In this document: in pieces, positions 7,313 to 13,671 of the stretch
How the letters are laid out: every line of letters starts with the position of its first letter
Position numbering within the stretch: position 1 is the first letter of the stretch
DNA from: Bacteroidales bacterium
Lineage (GTDB): Bacteria > Bacteroidota > Bacteroidia > Bacteroidales > UBA932
NCBI GenBank assembly: GCA_017527625.1
Contig: JAFXPV010000112.1
Location: forward strand, 1 to 13,884
Length of the DNA stretch: 13,884 nt
Direction: 5' to 3'
Notes under the pieces: model-generated
What the model saw: only the letters and a program-made list of their open reading frames with translations
Database searches by the model: none
Told to the model about the DNA's origin: nothing
Translations under genes and position numbers: made by a program

Positions 7313-8473
7313 TTAGATTGAAGGAGTGGCGTACAGGAGCACGTCGTCCTTGGTTATCGTGTTTCCGCAGAGGATAAGCAGCCTCTCGACCACATTGCGC
7401 AACTCGCGGATATTGCCGGTCCAGGGGAGCTTGCGGAGCTCATCGAAAGCTTCGGGGGCTACCTTGGGCTCGGGCTTGCCGCTCTCCGCGCAGATGCTGC
7501 TGATGAAATGGTTCACCAGCAGCGGAATGTCGTCGGCTCTCTCCGCCAGCGTCGGGACGTGGATCACGATGACGCTGAGACGGTGGTAGAGGTCCTCGCG
7601 GAAGGTGCCTTTGGCTATCTCCTCCGTGAGGTTCTTGTTGGTGGCGGCGATGACGCGTACGTTGACGCTGATGTCCTTATCTCCGCCGACTCTCATAAGC
7701 TTGTTCTCCTGAAGCACTCGCAGCACCTTGGCCTGGGCTGCTAGGCTCATATCGCCTATCTCGTCGAGGAAGAGGGTGCCGCCGTCGGCCTGCTCGAACT
7801 TGCCTTTATGCTGCTTGACGGCAGATGTGAAGGAGCCTTTCTCGTGTCCGAACAGCTCGCTTTCGATGAGCTCGCTGGGGATTGCCGCGCAGTTGACCTC
7901 GATGAACGGCATCGAAGCCCTCTGGCTCTGGCTGTGGAGGTTGTGGGCCACAAGCTCCTTGCCGGTGCCGTTGGAGCCGGTGATGAGCACGCGGGCGTCG
8001 GTGGCGGCCACGCGGGAGATCACGTCCTTGATGTGCCTGATGGCCTCGCTCTCGCCGATGATTTCGTAGCGCGAATCGACCTTCTTCTTGAGGATCTTGG
8101 TCTCCTTGACGAGGGTCGACTTGTCGGTGGCGTTCTTCAGGGTGATGAGAATGCGGTTCAGATCGAGCGGCTTCTGGATGAAGTCGTATGCTCCCTTCTT
8201 GATGCAGTCCATGGCAGTGTCGATGTCACCGTGGCCGGAAATCATTATGATGGGAGTCTCGTTGTCGCTGTCGGCCAGGGCGGCAAGGACTTCCAGACCG
8301 TCCATATTGGGCATTTTGATATCGCAGAATATAGCATCGTAGGCATCATTCTGAGCCATTTCAAGGCCCTGCTTGCCGTCTTCGGCAGTGGATATTGTGT
8401 GCCCTTCGAACTCGAGGATTTCCTTGAGCGTGTTGCGGATGGGACGGTCGTCGTCGATCACCAGAATCTTCAT
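7313..8473 (-). CDS. NtrC/NtrX-type response regulator (REC-AAA+) lacking a DNA-binding domain
   Basis: This is a cytoplasmic response regulator of 386 aa. The receiver domain (1-120) has the acidic pocket Asp7-Asp9, phospho-acceptor Asp51 in [10 protein letters not shown], Ser79 and Lys101. The AAA+ sigma54-activator domain (about 137-370) has Walker A GSNGTGKE at 166-173, Walker [10 protein letters not shown] at 233-241, the [11 protein letters not shown] sensor I region, the [10 protein letters not shown] arginine-finger region at 291-300, and sensor [12 protein letters not shown]. The sigma54-contacting loop, normally GAFTGA, reads GSFTSA at 213-218. The protein stops about 20 residues after the AAA+ domain, so the Fis-type helix-turn-helix of NtrC is missing. 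I recall similar short REC-AAA+ proteins in other Bacteroidetes, so this is probably not a truncation. It leads an operon with der; the kinase at 838-4398 is a candidate partner by inference. Confidence 0.92.
   Translation of the reverse strand: MKILVIDDDRPIRNTLKEILEFEGHTISTAEDGKQGLEMAQNDAYDAIFCDIKMPNMDGLEVLAALADSDNETPIIMISGHGDIDTAMDCIKKGAYDFIQKPLDLNRILITLKNATDKSTLVKETKILKKKVDSRYEIIGESEAIRHIKDVISRVAATDARVLITGSNGTGKELVAHNLHSQSQRASMPFIEVNCAAIPSELIESELFGHEKGSFTSAVKQHKGKFEQADGGTLFLDEIGDMSLAAQAKVLRVLQENKLMRVGGDKDISVNVRVIAATNKNLTEEIAKGTFREDLYHRLSVIVIHVPTLAERADDIPLLVNHFISSICAESGKPEPKVAPEAFDELRKLPWTGNIRELRNVVERLLILCGNTITKDDVLLYATPSI
8210..8213. other. Only CATG tetranucleotide seen in the window
   Basis: The sequence CATG occurs here in the response-regulator gene, within the codons GCC ATG (Ala88-Met89?, in the stretch DTAMDC). 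By eye I find no other CATG in the window. It is listed as a landmark for the avoidance finding, not as a functional site. Confidence 0.6.
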
Positions 8474-8490
8474 ACTCTTAAAAATTTGGG

Positions 8491-8498
8491 TAAAGATA
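8491..8498 (-). promoter_or_regulatory. Possible -7 element for the response regulator-der operon
   Basis: The minus strand reads TATCTTTA, one base from TAnnTTTG, ending 17 nt before the ATG at 8473. It lies in the AT-rich 66 bp gap (8474-8539) between divergent operons. No -33 TTTG is clear on this strand, so the call is tentative. Confidence 0.35.
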
Positions 8499-8511
8499 GA
8501 TATTTTTTAAG

Positions 8512-8519
8512 TATTTTTG
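8512..8519 (+). promoter_or_regulatory. Promoter -7 element for the cmk-ispH-efp operon
   Basis: The plus strand reads TATTTTTG, a perfect TAnnTTTG, ending 20 nt before the cmk ATG. A TTTG at 8485-8488 could be the -33 element, but the 23 bp gap is slightly longer than usual. Confidence 0.5.
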
Positions 8520-8539
8520 TTTGTTAAGCTTTTGATACG

Positions 8540-9223
8540 ATGTCCAGGAAAATCATCATTGCAATAGACGGTTACTCATCTACCGGCAAAAGTACCTTCG
8601 CAAAACTCATAGCCCGCAAGACTGGATACCTCCATCTCGACTCAGGCGCCGTCTACAGGGCCGTCACCCTGTTCGGCATCCGCGGCGGGTGGATCGACGC
8701 AGACAACAACATAGACACGGCGAGCCTTCGCACCGCGATGCGTCAGCTGCGGGTTTCGCTGCGCCCCGACACATACATCAACGAAGAGAACGTCGAAGGG
8801 CTCATCCGCCAGATGGACGTTTCCAACGCCGTCAGCCCCGTGTCGGCTCTCGGTTTCGTGCGTGAGTTCGTAGACCGCCTGCTGCGCCGCTACGGCAAGA
8901 AGGGCGGCATAGTGATGGACGGCCGTGACATCGGCACAAACGTCTTCCCCGACGCCCAGCTCAAGATCTTTATGACCGCCGACGACAAGGTTCGCGCACA
9001 GCGCCGCTATGACGAGATGGTCGCAGGCGGCAAGGAAGTGACTTTCGAGGAAGTGATGAAGAACATCCAGGACCGCGACTACAAGGACACCCATCGCGAG
9101 ATCTCTCCCCTGCGCCAGGCTCCCGACGCCATCGTGCTCGACAACACCGATATGACGCTCGAGCAGGAGATGGACTGGTTCACCGACCTGATGCGCACCA
9201 AGTTCGGCATAGAGCTCAAATGA
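8540..9223 (+). CDS. cmk: Cytidylate (CMP/dCMP) kinase
   Basis: Cmk phosphorylates CMP and dCMP with ATP, recycling cytidine nucleotides from RNA and lipid turnover. The 227 aa protein has the expected length. The P-loop GYSSTGKS lies at 11-18, followed by the nucleotide-binding LHLDSGAVYRAVT segment, the conserved DGRDIGTNVFPDA motif at 127-139, and the lid region with RAQRRYDEM and RDYKDTHREISPL. The ATG at 8540 is well placed behind the promoter element, and no Shine-Dalgarno sequence is seen. Its stop overlaps the ispH ATG (ATGA), so the two are translationally coupled. The region 8474-8539 is shared with the divergent response-regulator gene. Confidence 0.96.
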   Translation: MSRKIIIAIDGYSSTGKSTFAKLIARKTGYLHLDSGAVYRAVTLFGIRGGWIDADNNIDTASLRTAMRQLRVSLRPDTYINEENVEGLIRQMDVSNAVSPVSALGFVREFVDRLLRRYGKKGGIVMDGRDIGTNVFPDAQLKIFMTADDKVRAQRRYDEMVAGGKEVTFEEVMKNIQDRDYKDTHREISPLRQAPDAIVLDNTDMTLEQEMDWFTDLMRTKFGIELK

Positions 9224-10098
9224 ATCTCACCATAGAAATAGACAGCGGTTCAGGCTTCTGCAACGGAGTGGTACGCGCCGTGAGGAAGGCTGAAAGCTAC
9301 CTTGACGAGCACCGGCGGCTCTACTCCCTCGGCGCAATGGTCCACAATGCCCAGGAAATCGAGAGGCTGGCGGCCAAAGGGCTGCAGACCATCGATATCG
9401 ACCGGATGGCTTCCATCCGGGGCGAAGTGGTGCTGGTCAGGGCGCACGGCGAGCCCCCATCAACTTACGATCTGGCCCGGCGCAACGACATCACGGTCAT
9501 CGACTGCACCTGTCCGGTGGTCCTGCAGCTCCAGAAAAAAGTGGCGGCCGCCTATGGCAAAGTGCATTCGCAGGGCGGCACGCTGGTCATCTTCGGCAAG
9601 AAAGGCCACGCCGAGGTGAACGGACTGGTGGGGCATACTGAAGGGAATGCGGTCGTGGTCGAGAGCATCGCCGAGCTGGACGGCATCGACTTCAGCAAGC
9701 CAGTGGCCCTGTTCTCGCAGACCACCAAGGACACTGAGGAATACGCTGCACTGACCGAGGCCTGCCGCCAGCGAAGCGCTCAGAGCGGCGGTGCGTTCGA
9801 GTCTTACGACACCATCTGCCGCCAGGTGGCCGGACGCCACGCAGCCCTCGCCCGGTTCGCCAGCTCGCACGACGTGATACTTTTCGTGAGCGGCCGGGAG
9901 AGTTCCAACGGCAATGTGCTCTACAAGCTCTGCCACAAGTACAACCCCCGCACCTACTGGGTGGAGAACAACCAGGTTCCGGCCAGCCTCTTCCGCGACG
10001 GGGACAGCGTCGGTATCTGCGGAGCTACCTCAACTCCCCGTTGGCAATTGGAAGAATTATATTTACATTTGCAGGCAGAAATAATAAACAAACAATAA
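9220..10098 (+). CDS. ispH: 4-hydroxy-3-methylbut-2-enyl diphosphate reductase IspH (LytB)
   Basis: IspH carries out the last step of the MEP isoprenoid pathway, reducing HMBPP to IPP and DMAPP with an iron-sulfur cluster. The 292 aa protein keeps the three cluster cysteines: Cys14 (GSGFCNGV), Cys98 (CTCPVV) and Cys200 (DTICRQV). Substrate-binding residues are also visible: His42 (MVHNAQE), His76 (RAHGEPP), His130 and Glu132 (GKKGHAEV, equivalent to the catalytic Glu126 of E. coli), the SQTT stretch at 166-169, Ser228-Ser229-Asn230 and Ser271. It overlaps cmk by 4 nt and is followed by efp after 10 nt. Presence of IspH indicates the MEP rather than the mevalonate route. Confidence 0.96.
   Translation: MNLTIEIDSGSGFCNGVVRAVRKAESYLDEHRRLYSLGAMVHNAQEIERLAAKGLQTIDIDRMASIRGEVVLVRAHGEPPSTYDLARRNDITVIDCTCPVVLQLQKKVAAAYGKVHSQGGTLVIFGKKGHAEVNGLVGHTEGNAVVVESIAELDGIDFSKPVALFSQTTKDTEEYAALTEACRQRSAQSGGAFESYDTICRQVAGRHAALARFASSHDVILFVSGRESSNGNVLYKLCHKYNPRTYWVENNQVPASLFRDGDSVGICGATSTPRWQLEELYLHLQAEIINKQ
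10064..10071 (+). promoter_or_regulatory. Probable internal promoter for efp, within the 3' end of ispH
   Basis: The plus strand reads TACATTTG, a perfect TAnnTTTG, 37 nt before the efp ATG. A -33-like GTTG/TTGG lies at 10040-10044, 19-20 bp upstream, which is the expected spacing. Sequence from 10050 to the efp start is markedly AT-rich compared with the rest of ispH. Transcription of efp separate from cmk-ispH is inferred. Confidence 0.5.
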
Positions 10099-10108
10099 AC
10101 GACAATAT

Positions 10109-10675
10109 ATGGCAACAACTGCTGACTTCAAAAACGGTCTTTGTCTTGATTTCAACGGCAAGCCCGTTTCAATCGTATGGTTCCAACACGTCAAACCCGG
10201 CAAGGGTCCGGCATTCGTAAAGACAAAACTCCGCAATCTCGAAAACGGCAGGATTCTCGAAAAGACCTACAGCGCCGGTGAGAAAGTAGACCTCATCACC
10301 GTCGAGCACAGGCCCTATCAGTTCCTCTACAAAGACGAAGACGGTTACAACTTTATGCACACCGAAACCTTCGAGCAGGTACACCTCGGTTTCGATATGA
10401 TCGAGAACGCAGACCTTATGAAGGAAGGCCAGGAAGTGGAGATGATCTTCCACGCCGACGAAGAGAGGTGCCTCACTTGCGAGCTTCCCACCTACGTGGA
10501 GCTTGAGGTGACTTACACCGAGCCCGCCGTCAAGGGTGATACCGCTTCTACCAACGCACTGAAAACCTGCACCCTCGAGACCGGTGCCGAGATTATGGTT
10601 CCGCTCTTCATCAACCAGGGCGACAAGATCAGGGTCAACACCGTTGACCGCAGCTACGGCGAGCGCGTAAGATAG
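10109..10675 (+). CDS. efp: Translation elongation factor P
   Basis: EF-P binds between the P and E sites of the ribosome and relieves stalling at consecutive prolines. The 188 aa length equals that of E. coli EF-P. Domain I (about 1-63) carries the tip loop VKPGKGPAF with Lys32 at the position that is modified in many bacteria. Domain II (about 65-128) contains the KDEDGYNFMHTETFEQ stretch, and domain III (about 130-188) ends with the family signature GDKIRVNTVDRSYGERV. No modifying enzyme (EpmA/B, EarP or YmfI type) is encoded in the window. It follows ispH by 10 nt and is closed by a strong hairpin 20 nt after its stop. Confidence 0.97.
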   Translation: MATTADFKNGLCLDFNGKPVSIVWFQHVKPGKGPAFVKTKLRNLENGRILEKTYSAGEKVDLITVEHRPYQFLYKDEDGYNFMHTETFEQVHLGFDMIENADLMKEGQEVEMIFHADEERCLTCELPTYVELEVTYTEPAVKGDTASTNALKTCTLETGAEIMVPLFINQGDKIRVNTVDRSYGERVR

Positions 10676-10695
10676 TCCTCCCGCAAGTTGCAACG

Positions 10696-10728
10696 AAAAA
10701 GGCGGCTCCCTGAGGGACCGCCTTTTTT
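10696..10728. terminator. Bidirectional rho-independent terminator
   Basis: A perfect 5 bp outer stem (GGCGG/CCGCC) and a 4 bp inner stem (TCCC/GGGA), with one bulged C and a 3-base loop, occupies 10701-10722. It is flanked by AAAAA on the left and TTTTTT on the right, giving a U-tract on either strand. It lies 20 nt past the stop of efp and 20 nt past the stop of the convergent nucleotidase gene, so it can end both operons. Confidence 0.88.
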
Positions 10729-10747
10729 CGTGTCATAACAACGGCGC

Positions 10748-11575
10748 TTAGTAAACCTTCAGCTCGCCGATTTCCACGCCCTGGGCGCCGGCTGTCACGA
10801 TGATGACTTCCTTGCCCTTCTTGTTCACTACGTAGGAAGGTTCGTCGATGAAGGTGTGGCTGTGGCCGCCGACGATGATGTCTATGTCCGAAGACTCGGC
10901 AGCCATCACGTGGTCAGAGGGACGGTCGTAGTCGCCTCCGTTGAATCCGAGGTGCGACAGGAAGATCACCATATCGCATTTCTCCTGATTCTTGAGGTAG
11001 TCGGCCCATTTGTTCACCTCGGCCACTGTGTCGAGATGCTCCATATTCTTGATGTAGTCGTACATCACATTGCTTTCGAGATATGAAGTGGCACCCACGA
11101 TGCCTATCTTCATACCGGCGCGCTTGACGATGGTGTACGGTTTCACATAAGGCTCAAGGGGTGTGCCCTTCACGCCGTAGTTGCACATCAGCACCGGGCA
11201 GGCCGAAGTGGAAATCCTGCGGGCAAGCTCTTCAAGGCCGTTGTCGAACTCGTGGTTGCCGAGGGTGATGGCGTCATATCCGAGAGCGTTCATCAGCTCC
11301 TGCTCCAGGTCGCCCTTGGCCACCGTGAAGTACGGAGTTCCCTGGTTGTAGTCTCCGGCGTCCAGAAGCAGCACTTTCTTTTTGCCGTAATGGGCGCGTA
11401 CGCTGTCGATGAACTGCAGCCTGCGGTCCACTCCGCCAAGGCCTTCGTTGCGGCCCGTGCGCAGAGGTTCGATCTGGCTGTGGGTGTCATTTGTGTGAAG
11501 TATCACCAGACGCTGGGCGTCTGCCGCAGAAAATGTCAGGCAAGCGGCTGCCAAAATCAGAAATAACTTTTTCAT
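10748..11575 (-). CDS. Secreted metallophosphatase: catalytic half of a split 5'-nucleotidase
   Basis: This 275 aa protein corresponds to the N-terminal catalytic domain of UshA-type 5'-nucleotidases, which hydrolyse nucleotides or related phosphoesters outside the cytoplasm. A signal peptide (1-20, ending ADA before Gln21) exports it. Dinuclear metal ligands can be assigned: Asp30 and His32 (HTNDTH), Asp75 (DAGD), Asn107 (GNHEFD), His208 (LSHLG), and His238 and His240 (GGHSH). The catalytic His108/Asp111 pair is present. The C-terminal nucleotide-binding domain is absent here and is encoded by the gene just upstream, 3 nt away. It is the last gene of the operon before the terminator. The exact substrate cannot be read from sequence. 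Confidence 0.9.
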   Translation of the reverse strand: MKKLFLILAAACLTFSAADAQRLVILHTNDTHSQIEPLRTGRNEGLGGVDRRLQFIDSVRAHYGKKKVLLLDAGDYNQGTPYFTVAKGDLEQELMNALGYDAITLGNHEFDNGLEELARRISTSACPVLMCNYGVKGTPLEPYVKPYTIVKRAGMKIGIVGATSYLESNVMYDYIKNMEHLDTVAEVNKWADYLKNQEKCDMVIFLSHLGFNGGDYDRPSDHVMAAESSDIDIIVGGHSHTFIDEPSYVVNKKGKEVIIVTAGAQGVEIGELKVY

Positions 11576-11578
11576 AGC

Positions 11579-12340
11579 TTAGTTCCTCTCCACGTTTTTG
11601 ATTACCACACGACCGTCCATCTTCGGGTCGATCTTCTTGCCCTGAGCCGTAAGGCTCTTGATATGGTCCACGACAGCGTCGCGGATCAACACGTCGGTGT
11701 CGATGACCTTGTCGGCATAAGTGCCTATCCTCGAACCGTCACCTCCGTCGAGCAGGAAGTTGATGGTGGCGAAGTTGTAGGTCTTGTTGGGGTCGAGGGG
11801 CTTGCCGGCGATGTTGAACTTGGTGATGCGGTAGTTGTCGATGACCAGTTCCACGCCGCTCAGACACTCCACATAGCCCTTCTTGGCATAATTGTCAAAG
11901 AACTGGCGGAGCTTGGATCCCTTGACCTTGCAAACTACGATGTCGTTCTCGAAGGGAAAGATCGAGAAGATGTCGTACACCCTCACGTCGCCCTTGGGCA
12001 TCGCCGTGCGGATGCCGCCGTAGTTGGTCATAGCCAGCTGCACCGGCTCTCCGATTTCCTTTTCAGCCCTCGCGCGAATTACGTCGGCCGCAAAGTTGGA
12101 AAGCTCGCTCTCCGGCCCTCTGCGGCTCTCGATGATCCTGTCGGTGTAACCGATGATCTCCATCAGCGGCGCTACCTGGGGCTCATACTTCGAAATGATG
12201 TCGACGGCGGTCATATCGCTGCCGTTGTCATAGCGGGAATCCATATAGTGGTACTGCCAGGCGTACTCGAACTCTCCGCTTTTGCGGCCGCACGCCACGA
12301 GTGTCAGGCAGGCGGCCATTATCAATAAAACTTTTCGCAT
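11579..12340 (-). CDS. Lipoprotein 5'-nucleotidase C-terminal (substrate-binding) domain
   Basis: This 253 aa protein matches the C-terminal domain of UshA-type 5'-nucleotidases, which binds the nucleotide base. Family marks are TNYGGIRTAMPKGDV (about 105-119), the FPFENDIV strand and the NFLLDGGDGS loop (about 194-203). The start at 12340 is chosen because MRKVLLIMAACLTLVAC is a compact lipoprotein signal with lipobox Cys17; the upstream ATG at 12364 would add eight charged residues and overlap the permease gene. With the chosen start, the gap to the permease stop is 2 nt. The mature protein would be lipid-anchored, while its catalytic partner downstream is soluble, so together they may form a two-chain enzyme. 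Confidence 0.87.
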   Translation of the reverse strand: MRKVLLIMAACLTLVACGRKSGEFEYAWQYHYMDSRYDNGSDMTAVDIISKYEPQVAPLMEIIGYTDRIIESRRGPESELSNFAADVIRARAEKEIGEPVQLAMTNYGGIRTAMPKGDVRVYDIFSIFPFENDIVVCKVKGSKLRQFFDNYAKKGYVECLSGVELVIDNYRITKFNIAGKPLDPNKTYNFATINFLLDGGDGSRIGTYADKVIDTDVLIRDAVVDHIKSLTAQGKKIDPKMDGRVVIKNVERN

Positions 12341-12342
12341 AT

Positions 12343-13671
12343 CTATTTTTTGCTTTTCATCCATTTGTAGAGGTCCTTGAAGCTGGCCTTCTTGCCGTAC
12401 ATCAGGATTCCGACGCGGTATATCCTGGCGGAAAGGTAGGTCACGAAGACGAAGGTCAGCAGAAGCAGGGCTATCGAAAGCGCGAGCTGCCAGCCGGGCA
12501 CAACGCCGAAGGGAAGCCTTGCGAGCATCACCATCGGGGAGGTGAAAGGAATGATGGACGCCCAGAAGGACAGGCCGCTGCTCGGATGCTGGAAGGTGTG
12601 GAGCATTATGAACAGACCCAGCATCAGCGGGATGGTGATAGGCATCGCCAGCTGGCCTGTGTCGGCCTCGTTGTCAACTGCCGAACCGACAGCTGCGAAC
12701 ATAGAAGCGTAGAGCAGGTAGCCCAGCAGGAAGTAGATGAGGAAGAATACCAGCAGATACGGGATGTTCAGGCTGGCCAGGCCGCCGAGGATGCCGTTGG
12801 CCACAGATCCTGCCACAGCATCGGTAGCCTCCGCCGCACCGGGAACCGCTGCAGCGCCTGATGAGAGCAGGTCAGCTCCGAACAGCGCACCGCCGGCAGA
12901 CACGAGCAGCAGGGTCAGCACTATCCATATTATGAACTGCGTCAGAGCCACGCCGGCCACACCGATGATCTTGCCCATCATAAGCTCGAAGGAGCTGACT
13001 GATGAAACCACGACCTCGACGATACGGTTCGACTTCTCCTCGATGACGCCTCTCATAACCATATTGCCGAACATAAAGGTGAACATATAGATGAGGAAGC
13101 TCATTATGTAGGCCATAATCATATAGGCTTCCACCGAGTCTGCCTTCTCGCCGCCGTCACTGGTCAGGGTAAGGGCCTCGACAGGCACGTCGGTCTTCAC
13201 TTTGGCCATTATGTCTTCGTAGCCCACGATGTCGTAGGCTTTCAGTTTGTAGTCGCGCACGGCAGTCTCCACCTTGCGGGAGATGGACGACTTGTCTTCA
13301 AGGCTGACTGGCTCCTTGCTGTAGGTTGTCACTGAGACGTTGTTGTCAGCATCCAGCCCGGAAACCACCACCAGCACGTCGATGCCCAGGTCGTCGAAAC
13401 CGGCCTTCATCTGCTCGATGTCGGCATTCGTGTCCGCGAAGCTGTATTCCACCTTCTCGCCGCTTTGGAAATAGGGCTGCACGAGTCCGGAGCGGTCGAC
13501 GAGCATCACCTTCTGCTGGTCCCTGCCCTGATAGAGCATTATGACCGAAGGAATGAGGATCAGCACAGCCATAAAGACCGGCGTAAGGAGAGTGGTGAGT
13601 ATGAAGGATTTCTTCTTGACCCTTGTGGTGTACTCACGGCCGATGATAATACCTATTTTGTTCAGATTCAT
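12343..13671 (-). CDS. ABC-2 type transporter permease (NatB-like)
   Basis: This is the 442 aa membrane subunit of an ABC exporter. An N-terminal membrane helix (about 24-46) follows a basic start (GREYTTRVKKKSF), typical of ABC-2 permeases. A large extracytoplasmic domain spans about 50-180. Further helices lie at about 182-205, 236-260, 305-330, 345-362 and 385-415. An Ala/Gly-rich segment (about 265-298) sits between helices. Its ATG overlaps the stop of the ATPase gene and has an AGGAGG site. NatB-like wording suggests export of an ion or small molecule, but the substrate is not predictable. The following genes encode a split nucleotidase, a pairing whose meaning is unclear. Confidence 0.85.
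   Translation of the reverse strand: MNLNKIGIIIGREYTTRVKKKSFILTTLLTPVFMAVLILIPSVIMLYQGRDQQKVMLVDRSGLVQPYFQSGEKVEYSFADTNADIEQMKAGFDDLGIDVLVVVSGLDADNNVSVTTYSKEPVSLEDKSSISRKVETAVRDYKLKAYDIVGYEDIMAKVKTDVPVEALTLTSDGGEKADSVEAYMIMAYIMSFLIYMFTFMFGNMVMRGVIEEKSNRIVEVVVSSVSSFELMMGKIIGVAGVALTQFIIWIVLTLLLVSAGGALFGADLLSSGAAAVPGAAEATDAVAGSVANGILGGLASLNIPYLLVFFLIYFLLGYLLYASMFAAVGSAVDNEADTGQLAMPITIPLMLGLFIMLHTFQHPSSGLSFWASIIPFTSPMVMLARLPFGVVPGWQLALSIALLLLTFVFVTYLSARIYRVGILMYGKKASFKDLYKWMKSKK

Noticed and set aside
3047..7743. Scarcity of CTAG (about four copies seen)
   Set aside because: CTAG is commonly under-represented in bacteria, so it is not as informative as the CATG deficit.
6626..8527. Long plus-strand open frames opposite der and the response regulator (231 and 239 codons)
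   Set aside because: Both are antisense shadows of genes with complete catalytic motifs, and neither shows a plausible start region or known motif.
9460..9936. 158-codon minus-strand frame opposite ispH
   Set aside because: It is antisense to an intact ispH with all cluster cysteines and shows no protein features of its own.
11663..12328. 221-codon plus-strand frame opposite the nucleotidase lipoprotein
   Set aside because: It is a shadow of the real minus-strand gene, with no motif and no promoter.
10748..12340. The two nucleotidase genes as a frameshifted single gene
   Set aside because: Each has its own export signal, and the gene order (binding half first) is the reverse of the domain order in one-chain enzymes, so a frameshift cannot explain it.
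12341..12364. Upstream ATG for the nucleotidase lipoprotein
   Set aside because: It would place eight charged residues before the lipoprotein signal and overlap the permease end; the ATG at 12340 gives a normal lipobox signal peptide.
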